Virus record (IMG/VR): IMGVR_UViG_3300030107_007463
Span: 1-29,843 of that record
Direction: 5' to 3' (one strand)
DNA length: 29,843 bases
Source: a virus
Part shown: positions 6,471 to 14,093 of the stretch, piece after piece
Layout of the letters: each line of letters opens with the position of its first letter
How positions within the stretch are numbered: the first letter of the stretch is position 1
The notes under the pieces: model-generated
Told to the model about the DNA's origin: nothing
Databases searched by the model: none
The model's input: the letters and a program-made list of their open reading frames with translations, nothing else
Translations under genes and position numbers: made by a program

Positions 6471-8324
6471 CTAAAAAATTTCACAAGACCCACCAGCACA
6501 TGCTAGTTCGCCTGATAAATTTGTTTCATCTTTCTCTTCTTTAATTAGGTCCAAGTCAATACTTTTTAAGTAAGTTAATAAATTTTCATACTCTTCTTTG
6601 GTACAATCTTCAAAAGGTGCCTGAACATAGGTGTGATCAGAGTGAGGTAATACTGAAAGTCCATTGTAACTGCTTCTGTTTAACCACATCCATTCACCTA
6701 CTGCTTTCCATTCATCTGGTTTGATTGTCACAGTTGCAGATACATTATGACCATTGTTACCATTTTGGTGACCACCTTTAATCCAAGTGTCACTCATATG
6801 CTTTATTCTTTTTAGTAAATCTAGAGCACTCTCATGGCGTGTTATGGCTCCGTCGGGTGCTTTCTGTGGTATTTTTATGATCGCAGTATCATGTGAGCGA
6901 AACTTATCATCTTCAATCAATTCTGGGATATTATTTATTAAATAAGAATAAATTTCTTCATTTTTTCCTACGCGAATTCTGCGTAGATAATAGTTGTTAT
7001 GCCACGCATGAACACCCGATGATGTTCCTAATGCCAAAGAGGTGGTCCCGGCCGGCTTTACACAAGTGGTTCTAGCCGCTGGTTTTATTCCAATTTGCAT
7101 CGCTATTCTTCTATTTTCTCTTTTGACCACAAGAGAAGCCGCTGTTAAGTCTAAATTCAATACTCCACCCGAAGCAATACCCGTCATAGAAACGCCAATA
7201 AGGGCATCCTTTTCCGTTGTACGTTTCCAGACAGGCCTCAGGTAGTGAAAGTCCGTGTAAGAAGCCTGAAGGGTACCTATGAACGTTGCAGCAGCCACTC
7301 TTTCTTCTAGTTCAGGTTGAGTTGAGACATCACTAACGTTTACCTCAGTAAGATTACAGAACTGATTTGGTCTCAAGCCTATTTCGCAACAGGGATTTGT
7401 TCCCCAGTCTTTGTCGTTGGAGAAATAAAAACCCGGCTCTCCAGATCCAGACTCACGAACTCTATCCCAGATAGACATAAAAGTGTTCCGATCAATACGA
7501 TGACGCATAAGCACGACAGAATTGTTTGCTCGGCCTCGCTGTGGGTTGAGTTCCCACCAGTTTCCTGATTTTGCTGCGAGCATTTCTTTGTCGTCAGCAG
7601 AGAAAAGGGAAATAAGAGCAGCCCTCCTAATGCCCCCAGCCAAAACCGCATCCGCAATGTAGCAGATGATATCATGAACTTCAATGGGAGTAAGTTGTTC
7701 TCCGTCATCTTTTTCATCTAGTATTCCTTCTATTTTTACTAAACACTCTTTGAGTGGTTGTGGCCCGGGAGCCTTTCCTCCAGACGTAACTAATCTTGCA
7801 CCTTTAGGACGGATATCAGAAAAATCAAAACGGAGTCTCGATGTACCTTTAAAAAACGAAACAATGAGAGCCTTTACAGAATCTGCCCAACCCTCGATGG
7901 AATCTCCAATAAGAAACCTACGACTTCTCAAGGAAGGTCTTCTTATTTCTGGTAGTTTTTCTACATGGTGTTTTTGCACAGAGAAACCAACCCCAGTGCC
8001 GCCAAGCAACAAAAACATTATTTCAGAAAATACATGGTAATTATCAACTGGTGTGTATGCGCAGTTAAAAATACGATTCGGAGACACCTCAATTGGTTTT
8101 CCTCCAAACTGCATCGATCTCATAGAGGGTAAAACTTTTTTGTCGTACACAAATTCGTATGCATTTTTGATCTCTGTTTCCAAACTGGGAAATTTTTTAA
8201 TATGCATGTTCATGTTTCTAGTAACTAACTCATGCCAGTTTTCTCTACGATTCTCGTCTTGTAAATATCTGGCATATTTCATATACACCGTGACATCTGA
8301 CAAGATTTTTTTCTCTAATTCCAT
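6471..8324 (-). CDS. nrdJ: Class II (adenosylcobalamin-dependent) ribonucleotide reductase, monomeric type
   Basis: This enzyme reduces ribonucleotides to deoxyribonucleotides using a cobalamin-derived thiyl radical. At 617 residues it resembles the monomeric RTPR type. The key residues are visible. Cys88 lies in NCAYTP. Cys312, Glu314 and Cys323 occur in NPCCEIGL and FCNL with the same spacing as the Lactobacillus RTPR C408/E410/C419 site. The C-terminal redox pair Cys609/Cys614 (CAGGSC) matches C731/C736. No separate radical-generating subunit is seen, consistent with class II. It follows the helicase gene, with AGGAG before ATG 8324. The host or its surroundings must supply B12, which is inference. 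Confidence 0.93.
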   Translation of the reverse strand: MELEKKILSDVTVYMKYARYLQDENRRENWHELVTRNMNMHIKKFPSLETEIKNAYEFVYDKKVLPSMRSMQFGGKPIEVSPNRIFNCAYTPVDNYHVFSEIMFLLLGGTGVGFSVQKHHVEKLPEIRRPSLRSRRFLIGDSIEGWADSVKALIVSFFKGTSRLRFDFSDIRPKGARLVTSGGKAPGPQPLKECLVKIEGILDEKDDGEQLTPIEVHDIICYIADAVLAGGIRRAALISLFSADDKEMLAAKSGNWWELNPQRGRANNSVVLMRHRIDRNTFMSIWDRVRESGSGEPGFYFSNDKDWGTNPCCEIGLRPNQFCNLTEVNVSDVSTQPELEERVAAATFIGTLQASYTDFHYLRPVWKRTTEKDALIGVSMTGIASGGVLNLDLTAASLVVKRENRRIAMQIGIKPAARTTCVKPAGTTSLALGTSSGVHAWHNNYYLRRIRVGKNEEIYSYLINNIPELIEDDKFRSHDTAIIKIPQKAPDGAITRHESALDLLKRIKHMSDTWIKGGHQNGNNGHNVSATVTIKPDEWKAVGEWMWLNRSSYNGLSVLPHSDHTYVQAPFEDCTKEEYENLLTYLKSIDLDLIKEEKDETNLSGELACAGGSCEIF

Positions 8325-8334
8325 TCTTGCTCTC

Positions 8335-9693
8335 CTATTTTGATGATATTTCTTGATACTTTTTTCTTAAAATTGACAAAGCCTCGGTCGTAGATTGCAT
8401 AATATCTAAGTCTTCACCTCTGTCTAGAATTTTAATTGTTACATCGGACCAATCAACGAACGCTTGAAAAACCATTCCGTCGGGTCCATTTCTATTTTTT
8501 GCAACAAACACTCTTCCTTTATTTGCTTGTTTGTCTTGTACTGTTCTCGATAAAGAAAATATGAAATCAGCAACAAAACATTTATTAAAAGCCTCCGAGA
8601 TTGATTCCATTGTGATAACCTCGGCATTTAATCCGGAGCGATTTGTCTGAGAGGCTGTCCACAAAGGTAGTTCATAAATTTGAGCCAATGCTCTTAAGCC
8701 CTCATAGATTTCCTCTAACTCATGACGCTTTTCTCCGGATGTCCTAGTGGGTCTTAATAAATCTGCATAATCAACCAGAATAATATCCGGATGAATACCT
8801 CTCTTTTTTAGTTTCTCAATATGATTCTTTATTGTTTGCACTGATGCCGATTTTGTGGGATACTCTTTCACAATCAAAGATCCTTCAATGTCTTGTATTT
8901 TATTTAGTATCTCATCCTTCCTTTCTCTGTGTTCGTTTAGAGGAATCTGTGTTAAACAAGAATCGAATCTACTCCCAACAACTTTATCTTTTAACTCCAA
9001 CGTGTAGTAGACTACCGTTTTACCTTGTTTTAAAGCCTGCGTTGCCAAATGGACCAAAACCATTGACTTACCAGCACCAGTAGGAGCAATAACAACACCC
9101 AATTCACTTTTACCTAAACCTCCTTTACAAATTTCATCAACACGACTCCAGCCGGTTGTTATGGGGCTACGATTTTCAATTTCAAATCGTGCCAATGCAT
9201 CTTTGTGAAAATCATGACCAAAGTTATTGTCAGTTCCTAATTTTAGTGCCTCTTGAATAACTTTCTCTATTTCATCAAAGGACGATGACTTTAATAATTT
9301 AACACACTTCATCATCGCCTGTTTTAATACTTGTTTTCTGCAAAAATCAAGGGCACGATCCTTTACATAGGCTGCTTCTTCTATGCCATCTGATGTATGT
9401 ATTCTGGCGAAAAAAGATCTTACTTGGCCGGCCGTTGCTTTATCATGGTGATTAAGTTCGGTTCTCAAAAGAGACATCATTACCTCGTGATTAGGATGAG
9501 TATCGTATTTCTCACGATAGTTCATCAGTGTCTCTATAAATATCTGTAGATATTTTTTTTCAAAGAAATTCGTGTCCAAAACTTCCGAGATCTGATCATA
9601 AAATGGTCTGTCCTCTAACATTAATTGGCACATATTTTCTTGGAATTTTTTCCCAAAACGAGAAAAGGTTTCGTGGTCGTTATTAATACTCAT
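8335..9693 (-). CDS. dnaB: Replicative DNA helicase, DnaB/gp41-like
   Basis: This 452-residue hexameric helicase unwinds DNA ahead of the polymerase. Residues 1-160 form an N-terminal helical domain. The RecA-like motor follows: Walker A APTGAGKS (203-210), a TLEL helix as in DnaB, Walker B IILVDYADL (304-312), then a WTASQTNRSG motif and an arginine-finger region FVAKNRNGPDG. No primase domain is fused, and no primase is visible in this window. GGAGG precedes ATG 9693, and a promoter with a perfect -35 and -10 lies just upstream. It probably works with the polymerase, ssDNA-binding protein and exonuclease in the same region. Confidence 0.93.
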   Translation of the reverse strand: MSINNDHETFSRFGKKFQENMCQLMLEDRPFYDQISEVLDTNFFEKKYLQIFIETLMNYREKYDTHPNHEVMMSLLRTELNHHDKATAGQVRSFFARIHTSDGIEEAAYVKDRALDFCRKQVLKQAMMKCVKLLKSSSFDEIEKVIQEALKLGTDNNFGHDFHKDALARFEIENRSPITTGWSRVDEICKGGLGKSELGVVIAPTGAGKSMVLVHLATQALKQGKTVVYYTLELKDKVVGSRFDSCLTQIPLNEHRERKDEILNKIQDIEGSLIVKEYPTKSASVQTIKNHIEKLKKRGIHPDIILVDYADLLRPTRTSGEKRHELEEIYEGLRALAQIYELPLWTASQTNRSGLNAEVITMESISEAFNKCFVADFIFSLSRTVQDKQANKGRVFVAKNRNGPDGMVFQAFVDWSDVTIKILDRGEDLDIMQSTTEALSILRKKYQEISSK

Positions 9694-9714
9694 GTGTCCT
9701 CCGTTGTGTTATTA

Positions 9715-9742
9715 ATTATAACTCTAATTTTTGATTTGTCAA
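9715..9742 (-). promoter_or_regulatory. Sigma70-type promoter for helicase/RNR genes
   Basis: TTGACA and TATAAT are separated by 16 nt, the last two spacer bases being GT. It lies in the 58-nt gap between the exonuclease stop and the helicase start, and would drive the helicase and then the ribonucleotide reductase. Confidence 0.85.
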
Positions 9743-9751
9743 AAAGTTTGT

Positions 9752-10702
9752 CTATCTTTTTATTTTTTTCATTACTGCTGATAATTCGTCAAAGTTGATG
9801 TATGAACAATCATCTTCAAACAACATTTTTGTAAACTTTAAGCGCGAAAACTCAGGTTCAAACTTTAATATCGTATTATCAATAAATATTCTGTTGATTG
9901 GTCTGATGTTTGGATTGTAAAGTTGCATGATACTGTAGTTGTTTTTTACCAAATCGGTAGATTGTAAAATGTTCTCATGTAGTTTAAGCCTTTTTGTTTG
10001 CATTGCACAACTTTTAACAATTGCTTGAAAATCATACTCCTCTGAGTTAGCCAAGAAAGGGAAACGTTTAGCGATTGTTTTAAGCCCAACGCCAGACACA
10101 CCGGGAAGGTTATCGCTTTTGTCTCCAGCAATTGCACGAGCAAGGGCAAAATTACTGGGATGAATTTTAAACTCATCAAGAATAGTGGTTTTTGAAACAA
10201 TCTTATCTTGGATGGGTCGATAGATGTATGTGTGGTCATCACAGAGTTGAAAAAAGTCTTTATCGGAAGAGACAATGATTTTATCCCACCCTCCGTAAAC
10301 AAGGTGCCGTGCTCCATAAGCGATAACATCATCGGCCTCAACATAGTCGATTGTAATTTGAATGATTGGTAACTCATTTAAGTACTCCATTAGCCTAATA
10401 AGTTGATAGGCTTTATTCTTTTTTTGTTCTTCATGTGATAATTCAATTAACCTACGATTGAATCTTATTGGACCTCTGCCTTCTTTGTACTCTTTGTTTA
10501 ACGCACGTTTACGTTGAGAACCTTCATGACCATCCCAAACAACAATCACCTCTTGAGGTTGAAACTTTCTACAAACTTTTTGTAAAGATTTTAGAAACCC
10601 TATGCAACCCCCAATAGGATTACCGTGTTTATCCAAAGTTGGGTTTACGATGTAACTGCGGATAAACATATTCAGTCCATCAATAAGCATAACTTTACTC
10701 AT
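9752..10702 (-). CDS. 5'-3' exonuclease (RNase H/FEN-like, PIN domain)
   Basis: This 316-residue enzyme resembles T4 RNase H and the 5' nuclease domain of Pol I, which remove RNA primers and flaps. The metal-binding residues are visible: Asp8 in LIDGLNMF, Asp57 in VVWDG, the E-A-D-D cluster at 122-125, Asp147 and Asp149 in SSDKDF, and Asp194/Asp197 in AGDKSDNLPG. The helix-3-turn-helix GVSGVGLKTI (201-210) binds DNA. RKRALNKEYKEGR is the conserved basic arch segment. ATG 10702 overlaps the stop of the 55-residue gene as ATGA and has GGAGG upstream. Since the polymerase here has no 5' nuclease domain, this gene supplies that activity in trans. Confidence 0.93.
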   Translation of the reverse strand: MSKVMLIDGLNMFIRSYIVNPTLDKHGNPIGGCIGFLKSLQKVCRKFQPQEVIVVWDGHEGSQRKRALNKEYKEGRGPIRFNRRLIELSHEEQKKNKAYQLIRLMEYLNELPIIQITIDYVEADDVIAYGARHLVYGGWDKIIVSSDKDFFQLCDDHTYIYRPIQDKIVSKTTILDEFKIHPSNFALARAIAGDKSDNLPGVSGVGLKTIAKRFPFLANSEEYDFQAIVKSCAMQTKRLKLHENILQSTDLVKNNYSIMQLYNPNIRPINRIFIDNTILKFEPEFSRLKFTKMLFEDDCSYINFDELSAVMKKIKR

Positions 10703-10866
10703 TTTTCCTCCACTATTTCATAATCATATGAAGATTTTGGATAATGATATTCTATTTGGTATTGCCCAACTTTTACAATGAATTTTGTCTCTTTATCTTC
10801 AACAAGCAGTCCTTGATGAACTCTTGTTTTGTCTGTGTTTTTCTGCCAGAAATTTATCTTCTGCAT
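10699..10866 (-). CDS. Small hypothetical protein (55 residues) ahead of the exonuclease
   Basis: An ATG at 10866 after AGGAGG opens a 55-codon frame ending in TGA at 10699, where it shares ATGA with the exonuclease start. The product (MQKINFWQKNTDK at the start) is mostly charged with alternating beta-type residues, such as TKFIVKVGQYQIEYHY. It has no signal peptide or membrane helix and no recognised family. A promoter lies directly upstream. The perfect ribosome site and coupled stop/start support a real gene, possibly a small partner of the exonuclease (inference). Confidence 0.75.
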   Translation of the reverse strand: MQKINFWQKNTDKTRVHQGLLVEDKETKFIVKVGQYQIEYHYPKSSYDYEIVEEK

Positions 10867-10888
10867 AATGTCCTCCTAATATGTTTAT

Positions 10889-10917
10889 ATTATAACGGGT
10901 TATCTATCTCTTGTCAA
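10889..10917 (-). promoter_or_regulatory. Sigma70-type promoter for the 55-residue gene and exonuclease
   Basis: Perfect TTGACA and TATAAT boxes are separated by 17 nt. The site lies 11 nt beyond the uvsX terminator, so a new transcription unit starts where the previous one ends. The start point is predicted near 10882, 16 nt before the ATG at 10866. Confidence 0.88.
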
Positions 10918-10927
10918 ATAATTTGAT

Positions 10928-10964
10928 AAAAAAAATCCTCCTTATCATTACAATAAGGAGGATT
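10928..10964 (-). terminator. Rho-independent terminator after uvsX
   Basis: On the minus strand, a 12-bp perfect stem (AATCCTCCTTAT with ATAAGGAGGATT) encloses a 7-nt loop and is followed by six T. It lies 24 nt beyond the uvsX stop. The stem's left arm contains CCTCCTT, the anti-Shine-Dalgarno sequence. Confidence 0.9.
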
Positions 10965-10988
10965 AGGAAGAATAATAAATAAAGAGTA

Positions 10989-12110
10989 TCAGTCTTTATC
11001 ATCTTCAATGGAGAAGTTTTTTCCTTCTGAATCAAATTTTTTGATAATCTCTTCATCCATAATCTCAAATACGATTGATCTGAATTTATGATCTTTAAGT
11101 TTATCAATCCAACTTGATGACCGGAATTTGTGCTCCTTACCTTTTGAATCGGTAAGGTAATACCATCCTCCACCTACCCGAAATCGGGATGATCCGGATA
11201 AACGGAGTGCTTCAAGCCAAGATTCTTCATCTTGAATTCCAACTTTATCTCCCCAAAGTATCTTGAAGCCACAGGTGCGACCTTCGGTGCCAAATCTTGA
11301 TTTTTCAATCTTAACTTTCACCTCGGAGCCAATCCGCAAACCAGTACCATCAGTAACAAAAGCCGCTTTGGCTTTGCGCTTTGTCAACCATACACGCATC
11401 GATGCAAAATACCCGATAGCCTTGCCACCGGGAGCAATAAAAGGCGTGGTCATCGCTTCTGCAACATTACTAGTAATATTAGTTTTCAACTGATTAATCA
11501 AAATGAGAGTACACTGTTGATTAGCCAGCGGGATTGTTAGTTTTGGAAAAGCCTTAGCAAATATGCGGGGCTTAACCGCCATTGTGGATTGTGGATTAAA
11601 GTCCGATTCAATTTCTTTTTCAGATGAAGTAGCAGCAATGCTATCCCAGATGAAAAGAAATTGGGTCTCAGGATATTCACCCATAAGATCCTCAATGGTT
11701 TCCAATGTTTTCTCAACTGAAACTGCTTGTACATACAAAAGTTCATTTGTATTTACACCAGCATCGGTAAGGAACTTTGGATCGATAGCACTTTCAGCGT
11801 CGAAGTAAACCACAGTGTGACCCATCTTCTGAGCGTTGGCGGCTATCTGAACAGCCATAAAAGATTTACCGGCTGATGACAGTCCAGCAATCTCGGTGAT
11901 TTTCCCAACAGGGATACCACCATACTTTCCTCTAACTGTAATAGAGTCAAGCCATCTAGACCCCGTAGGGATCCAAGTCTTTACTTCGGTAGGATTATCT
12001 TGCCGAAGATCATGTGCAACGTCAAGTCCAACTTTTTTATTGACGAACTTCTTCATTGCACTAATATCTATTTTTCCCGGTTTCGTAGTCATTTTTATTA
12101 CTTTACCCAA
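10989..12110 (-). CDS. uvsX: UvsX/RecA-like recombinase
   Basis: This 373-residue ATPase forms filaments on single-stranded DNA and pairs homologous strands. Walker A GLSSAGKS is at 76-83, and the family VVYFDAESA motif near residues 100-107 is followed by Walker B FLFIWDS with Asp156. An INQL segment and the PGGKA loop of RecA-type proteins come later, and the C-terminus is acidic. I prefer the TTG start at 12110: GGAG lies 10 nt upstream and the start overlaps the preceding stop by 8 nt. The alternative ATG at 12092 has no good ribosome site. A terminator follows. It works with the ssDNA-binding protein encoded two genes upstream. Confidence 0.93.
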   Translation of the reverse strand: MGKVIKMTTKPGKIDISAMKKFVNKKVGLDVAHDLRQDNPTEVKTWIPTGSRWLDSITVRGKYGGIPVGKITEIAGLSSAGKSFMAVQIAANAQKMGHTVVYFDAESAIDPKFLTDAGVNTNELLYVQAVSVEKTLETIEDLMGEYPETQFLFIWDSIAATSSEKEIESDFNPQSTMAVKPRIFAKAFPKLTIPLANQQCTLILINQLKTNITSNVAEAMTTPFIAPGGKAIGYFASMRVWLTKRKAKAAFVTDGTGLRIGSEVKVKIEKSRFGTEGRTCGFKILWGDKVGIQDEESWLEALRLSGSSRFRVGGGWYYLTDSKGKEHKFRSSSWIDKLKDHKFRSIVFEIMDEEIIKKFDSEGKNFSIEDDKD

Positions 12111-12654
12111 TTTTTTTATTCTCCTTTAAGTAGTTTTTTTGTTTCTCAAAATTTTCTTCTTTCAATAAAATCCCATATTTTTTGATGTAACTGTGTGGTA
12201 TTGTCGGACAATTTAAACACACACTTTTGATACATAATTCAAAAATTTGGTTGATCTTTACAAGATCTTCTTTTGTCATTTCTTTATCTATGTTTTTCTT
12301 TAAAATGTCAATATCATTGTAGCCTAGTCTTTTATTAGAACCCTCAAATAACTTGACTTTTTGTGCTTCTAACCAAGAACTTAAAGATCCTGCTGGTAGA
12401 TAATAGTGAACTCCTGTTAATTCTTTGGAATTACTTTCGTCATATTCAGAAATTATGAAATCTGTTTCTTTCCACAAAGCAACAGTTTCCAAGGTAAATC
12501 TTCTTTTAGTAGAACAGTTTTTTCCAGTTTTTTTTGTTTTTAATTCACCTTTCACACCATTTAGAATAAAATCGTATTTTTCCCCTCGCTTATGGCCTCC
12601 AAAACCAAACAGTTTTTTCTGCTTATTTTCACGTGAATCATCTTGCGCTGACAT
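12103..12654 (-). CDS. Possible PD-(D/E)XK nuclease-like protein
   Basis: This is a 183-residue protein with ATG at 12654 after GGAGG. The early segment YDFILNG, then KGELKTKK, has the D-x(n)-E-x-K arrangement of PD-(D/E)XK nucleases, with Asp near residue 28 and ELK near residues 37-39. A strand with TDFIISEYDES follows. The C-terminal half contains CIKSVCLNC, three Cys in a short stretch. It lies between the ssDNA-binding protein and uvsX, and its ribosome site overlaps the T-tract of the terminator, so it is probably expressed by readthrough. A nuclease acting in recombination or host DNA breakdown is inference from motif and position. No specific family is recognised. Confidence 0.6.
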   Translation of the reverse strand: MSAQDDSRENKQKKLFGFGGHKRGEKYDFILNGVKGELKTKKTGKNCSTKRRFTLETVALWKETDFIISEYDESNSKELTGVHYYLPAGSLSSWLEAQKVKLFEGSNKRLGYNDIDILKKNIDKEMTKEDLVKINQIFELCIKSVCLNCPTIPHSYIKKYGILLKEENFEKQKNYLKENKKIG

Positions 12655-12665
12655 ATTAACCTCCG

Positions 12666-12703
12666 AAAAAATGCCGCCACTTTTTTCAGCAGGGTAGGCG
12701 GCA
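12666..12703 (-). terminator. Hairpin terminator after the ssDNA-binding protein gene
   Basis: A 7-bp GC-rich stem, TGCCGCC with GGCGGCA on the minus strand, has an 18-nt loop and is followed by six T. It lies 28 nt beyond the SSB stop. The long loop and the next gene's ribosome site immediately after the T run suggest partial readthrough into the nuclease-like gene and uvsX. Confidence 0.72.
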
Positions 12704-12730
12704 CACCCTTCAACACAGGAGGACTACGAC

Positions 12731-13495
12731 TTACTTATCGTTCATGAAATTTTGAAAAGCCTTGTCAACGTCCGAGGACTTATCTGAGTACTTAGTGGTT
12801 TCACTAGACCTACTTTCAGAGGACGTGTCGTTAGACAGAAAGTCATCTAGTAAAGCCTGTATATCTTCAGGTGTTTTTCGATCGAAAAGATCTCCAATAT
12901 TTGGGACTGACTCGAGCAACTGATCGCAATCAGCAACAGCGTCATCACAAAGTACACTCGGACGTCGACGAGGTTTTAGGGTGGTCTTAGGGAAAGACCC
13001 GGGAGTTCCCGGAATATCATAGTTTAATACTATGTCTGTTCCAGTATCCGAATCAGTAATATCACCATAGTCAGGGTCGAGGACATAACCCAGCAAGGTT
13101 TCATACGCGGTCTTTCCATAAGACCAAACTTTTACTCCCTCAGATTCTTTTCCTCGAACAAGGATTGGTGAATAATAACGCTTACGAACAAAAAGTTTTT
13201 TCGCTTCTGATTTTAACGTACTATCATCATTCTCAACTCCTTCACGCCATAATTTAGACGCAAAATCACAGATTGGACAATCCTCTCCATGGTTTTTCTT
13301 GGGACATAGAATTCCGGGATTTTTGCCTACATTGTAATGGAAGTGGAATTCCTTAAACGGATCTCCGTCTTCTGTAGGTAGAATACGAATTGTTTGGTCG
13401 CCCTGTGACGGTCTCCATTTCGTATTGTTTGATTCTCTTTTACCAGTTTTAGATGCATTAAGTTTGGCGCGCATCGCTTCAATATCTATAGCCAT
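12731..13495 (-). CDS. Single-stranded DNA-binding protein, T4 gp32-like
   Basis: This 254-residue protein coats single-stranded DNA in replication and recombination. The zinc site of gp32 is recognisable: His51-x12-Cys64-x8-Cys73-x2-Cys76, against H-x12-C-x9-C-x2-C in T4. The N-terminus (AMRAKLNASKTGK) is basic and could support cooperative contacts. The C-terminal 45 residues are Asp/Ser-rich and would be the protein-interaction tail. ATG 13495 follows AGGAG. The gene has a strong promoter and a leader of about 90 nt beginning with an inverted repeat, then a terminator, so it can be made in quantity on its own. T4 gp32 represses its own translation through leader RNA; a similar control here is inference. 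Confidence 0.9.
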   Translation of the reverse strand: MAIDIEAMRAKLNASKTGKRESNNTKWRPSQGDQTIRILPTEDGDPFKEFHFHYNVGKNPGILCPKKNHGEDCPICDFASKLWREGVENDDSTLKSEAKKLFVRKRYYSPILVRGKESEGVKVWSYGKTAYETLLGYVLDPDYGDITDSDTGTDIVLNYDIPGTPGSFPKTTLKPRRRPSVLCDDAVADCDQLLESVPNIGDLFDRKTPEDIQALLDDFLSNDTSSESRSSETTKYSDKSSDVDKAFQNFMNDK

Positions 13496-13566
13496 AGTAA
13501 TTCTCCTGTTGTATTGCTATTTTTTAAGGTGAGCAGGGTTTTAACCATACTCCCGGTTTATTTTTT

Positions 13567-13588
13567 ATTGTGAAAATTAACTCACAAT
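13567..13588 (-). promoter_or_regulatory. Inverted repeat at the start of the SSB transcript
   Basis: ATTGTGA and TCACAAT form 7-nt arms around an 8-nt AT-rich centre. The repeat covers the predicted transcription start (about 13585). It could be a repressor operator or, in RNA, a 5' stem-loop next to an unstructured A-rich stretch, a layout like the T4 gp32 autoregulatory leader. The arms resemble CRP/lac half-sites, but the 8-nt gap differs from the CRP spacing of 6. Confidence 0.55.
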
Positions 13589-13591
13589 ATT

Positions 13592-13620
13592 AATATAACA
13601 CGAATTTTAAACCGTGTCAA
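13592..13620 (-). promoter_or_regulatory. Sigma70-type promoter for the ssDNA-binding protein gene
   Basis: TTGACA, 17 nt, then TATATT; the spacer ends in GTGT, as in the groES promoter. It lies just after the 30-residue lipoprotein gene. The predicted start gives a leader of about 90 nt before the SSB start codon. Confidence 0.87.
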
Positions 13621-13629
13621 GTTTTTTTA

Positions 13630-13722
13630 TTAACTTTCTTGTTCAGTACTTGATGTATCGACAGCCGAATCGTCTGCTTTTTCACCGCAACCAATTAATA
13701 AAGTAATCATGAATACTATCAT
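13630..13722 (-). CDS. Tiny lipoprotein (30 residues)
   Basis: An ATG at 13722 follows GGAG and opens a 30-codon frame. The product MIVFMITLLIGCGEKADD is a near-minimal lipoprotein signal: hydrophobic residues 2-10, then lipobox LIGC with Cys12 lipidated, a Gly/Glu/Lys junction and an acidic Asp/Ser/Thr/Glu tail. After cleavage only about 19 residues remain. The gene lies between the WYL_2-like gene and the SSB promoter. Very small lipoproteins can serve in lysis, as colicin lysis proteins do, or in envelope exclusion; either role here is inference. The clear lipobox and ribosome site support it despite the size. Confidence 0.78.
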   Translation of the reverse strand: MIVFMITLLIGCGEKADDSAVDTSSTEQES

Positions 13723-13783
13723 TTTTTCTCCTTAAGAATAAAATGAACGTTTTTTAGAGGAAAAACGAACAAAACCTTGAGGA

Positions 13784-14038
13784 CTAACTGTTGATAGTTA
13801 CATTACGAAAGGATGTCTGAAGAGATCCAATAACCGAATTGTAATTAAAAGTGCGAAACTGTCCTTTGTCAACATCGTAAACAGTTTCAAATCCGGGCTT
13901 GAGACTTCGGGCTCGAGTGAAAACACTCGTGACAGAAGTTGGAAGATCAGTCATTTTAATAAATGACATCGTTCTTTTGTCACCTTTCATAGTAATAAAA
14001 GTACCTGTGTGTACTGGGAATTTTTGTGTAATGCTCAT
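13784..14038 (-). CDS. Small WYL_2/DUF2693-like protein
   Basis: I chose ATG 14038, which has GGAG close upstream. The in-frame codon at 14083 lies within the promoter spacer and would not be transcribed. The 84-residue product has the pattern of a small SH3-barrel family common in phages: MKGDKRTMSFIKMTDLP, then VYDVDKGQFRTFNYNSVIG. This resembles PF10902 (WYL_2, formerly DUF2693), whose function is unknown. The gene starts a new unit behind its own promoter. The assignment is by eye, moderately sure. Confidence 0.7.
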   Translation of the reverse strand: MSITQKFPVHTGTFITMKGDKRTMSFIKMTDLPTSVTSVFTRARSLKPGFETVYDVDKGQFRTFNYNSVIGSLQTSFRNVTINS

Positions 14039-14064
14039 AATTTCTCCTTTTTTAAACATACAAT

Positions 14065-14093
14065 AATGTAACACGTTTGACATTGTTTGTCAA
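14065..14093 (-). promoter_or_regulatory. Sigma70-type promoter for the WYL_2-like gene
   Basis: TTGACA, 17 nt, TACATT; the spacer ends in GTGT. The TGA stop of the FtsZ/tubulin-like gene lies within the -35 box. The predicted start, near 14058, excludes the upstream ATG at 14083 and fixes the start at 14038. Confidence 0.78.

Noticed and set aside
13567-13588. CRP-like site TGTGA...TCACA
   Set aside because: The gap is 8 instead of the usual 6 bases, and the palindrome sits at the transcription start rather than upstream, so CRP control is not supported.
13748-13767. Inverted repeat CGTTTTT/AAAAACG after the WYL_2-like gene
   Set aside because: The stem is almost all A-T and lacks a clean T tract, so I do not call it a terminator.
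13844-13872. TTGACA with TTTAAT at 17 nt inside the WYL_2-like gene
   Set aside because: It lies within codons and could be chance in AT-rich DNA. It could help the tiny lipoprotein gene, but there is no independent support and the spacer ends in CT.
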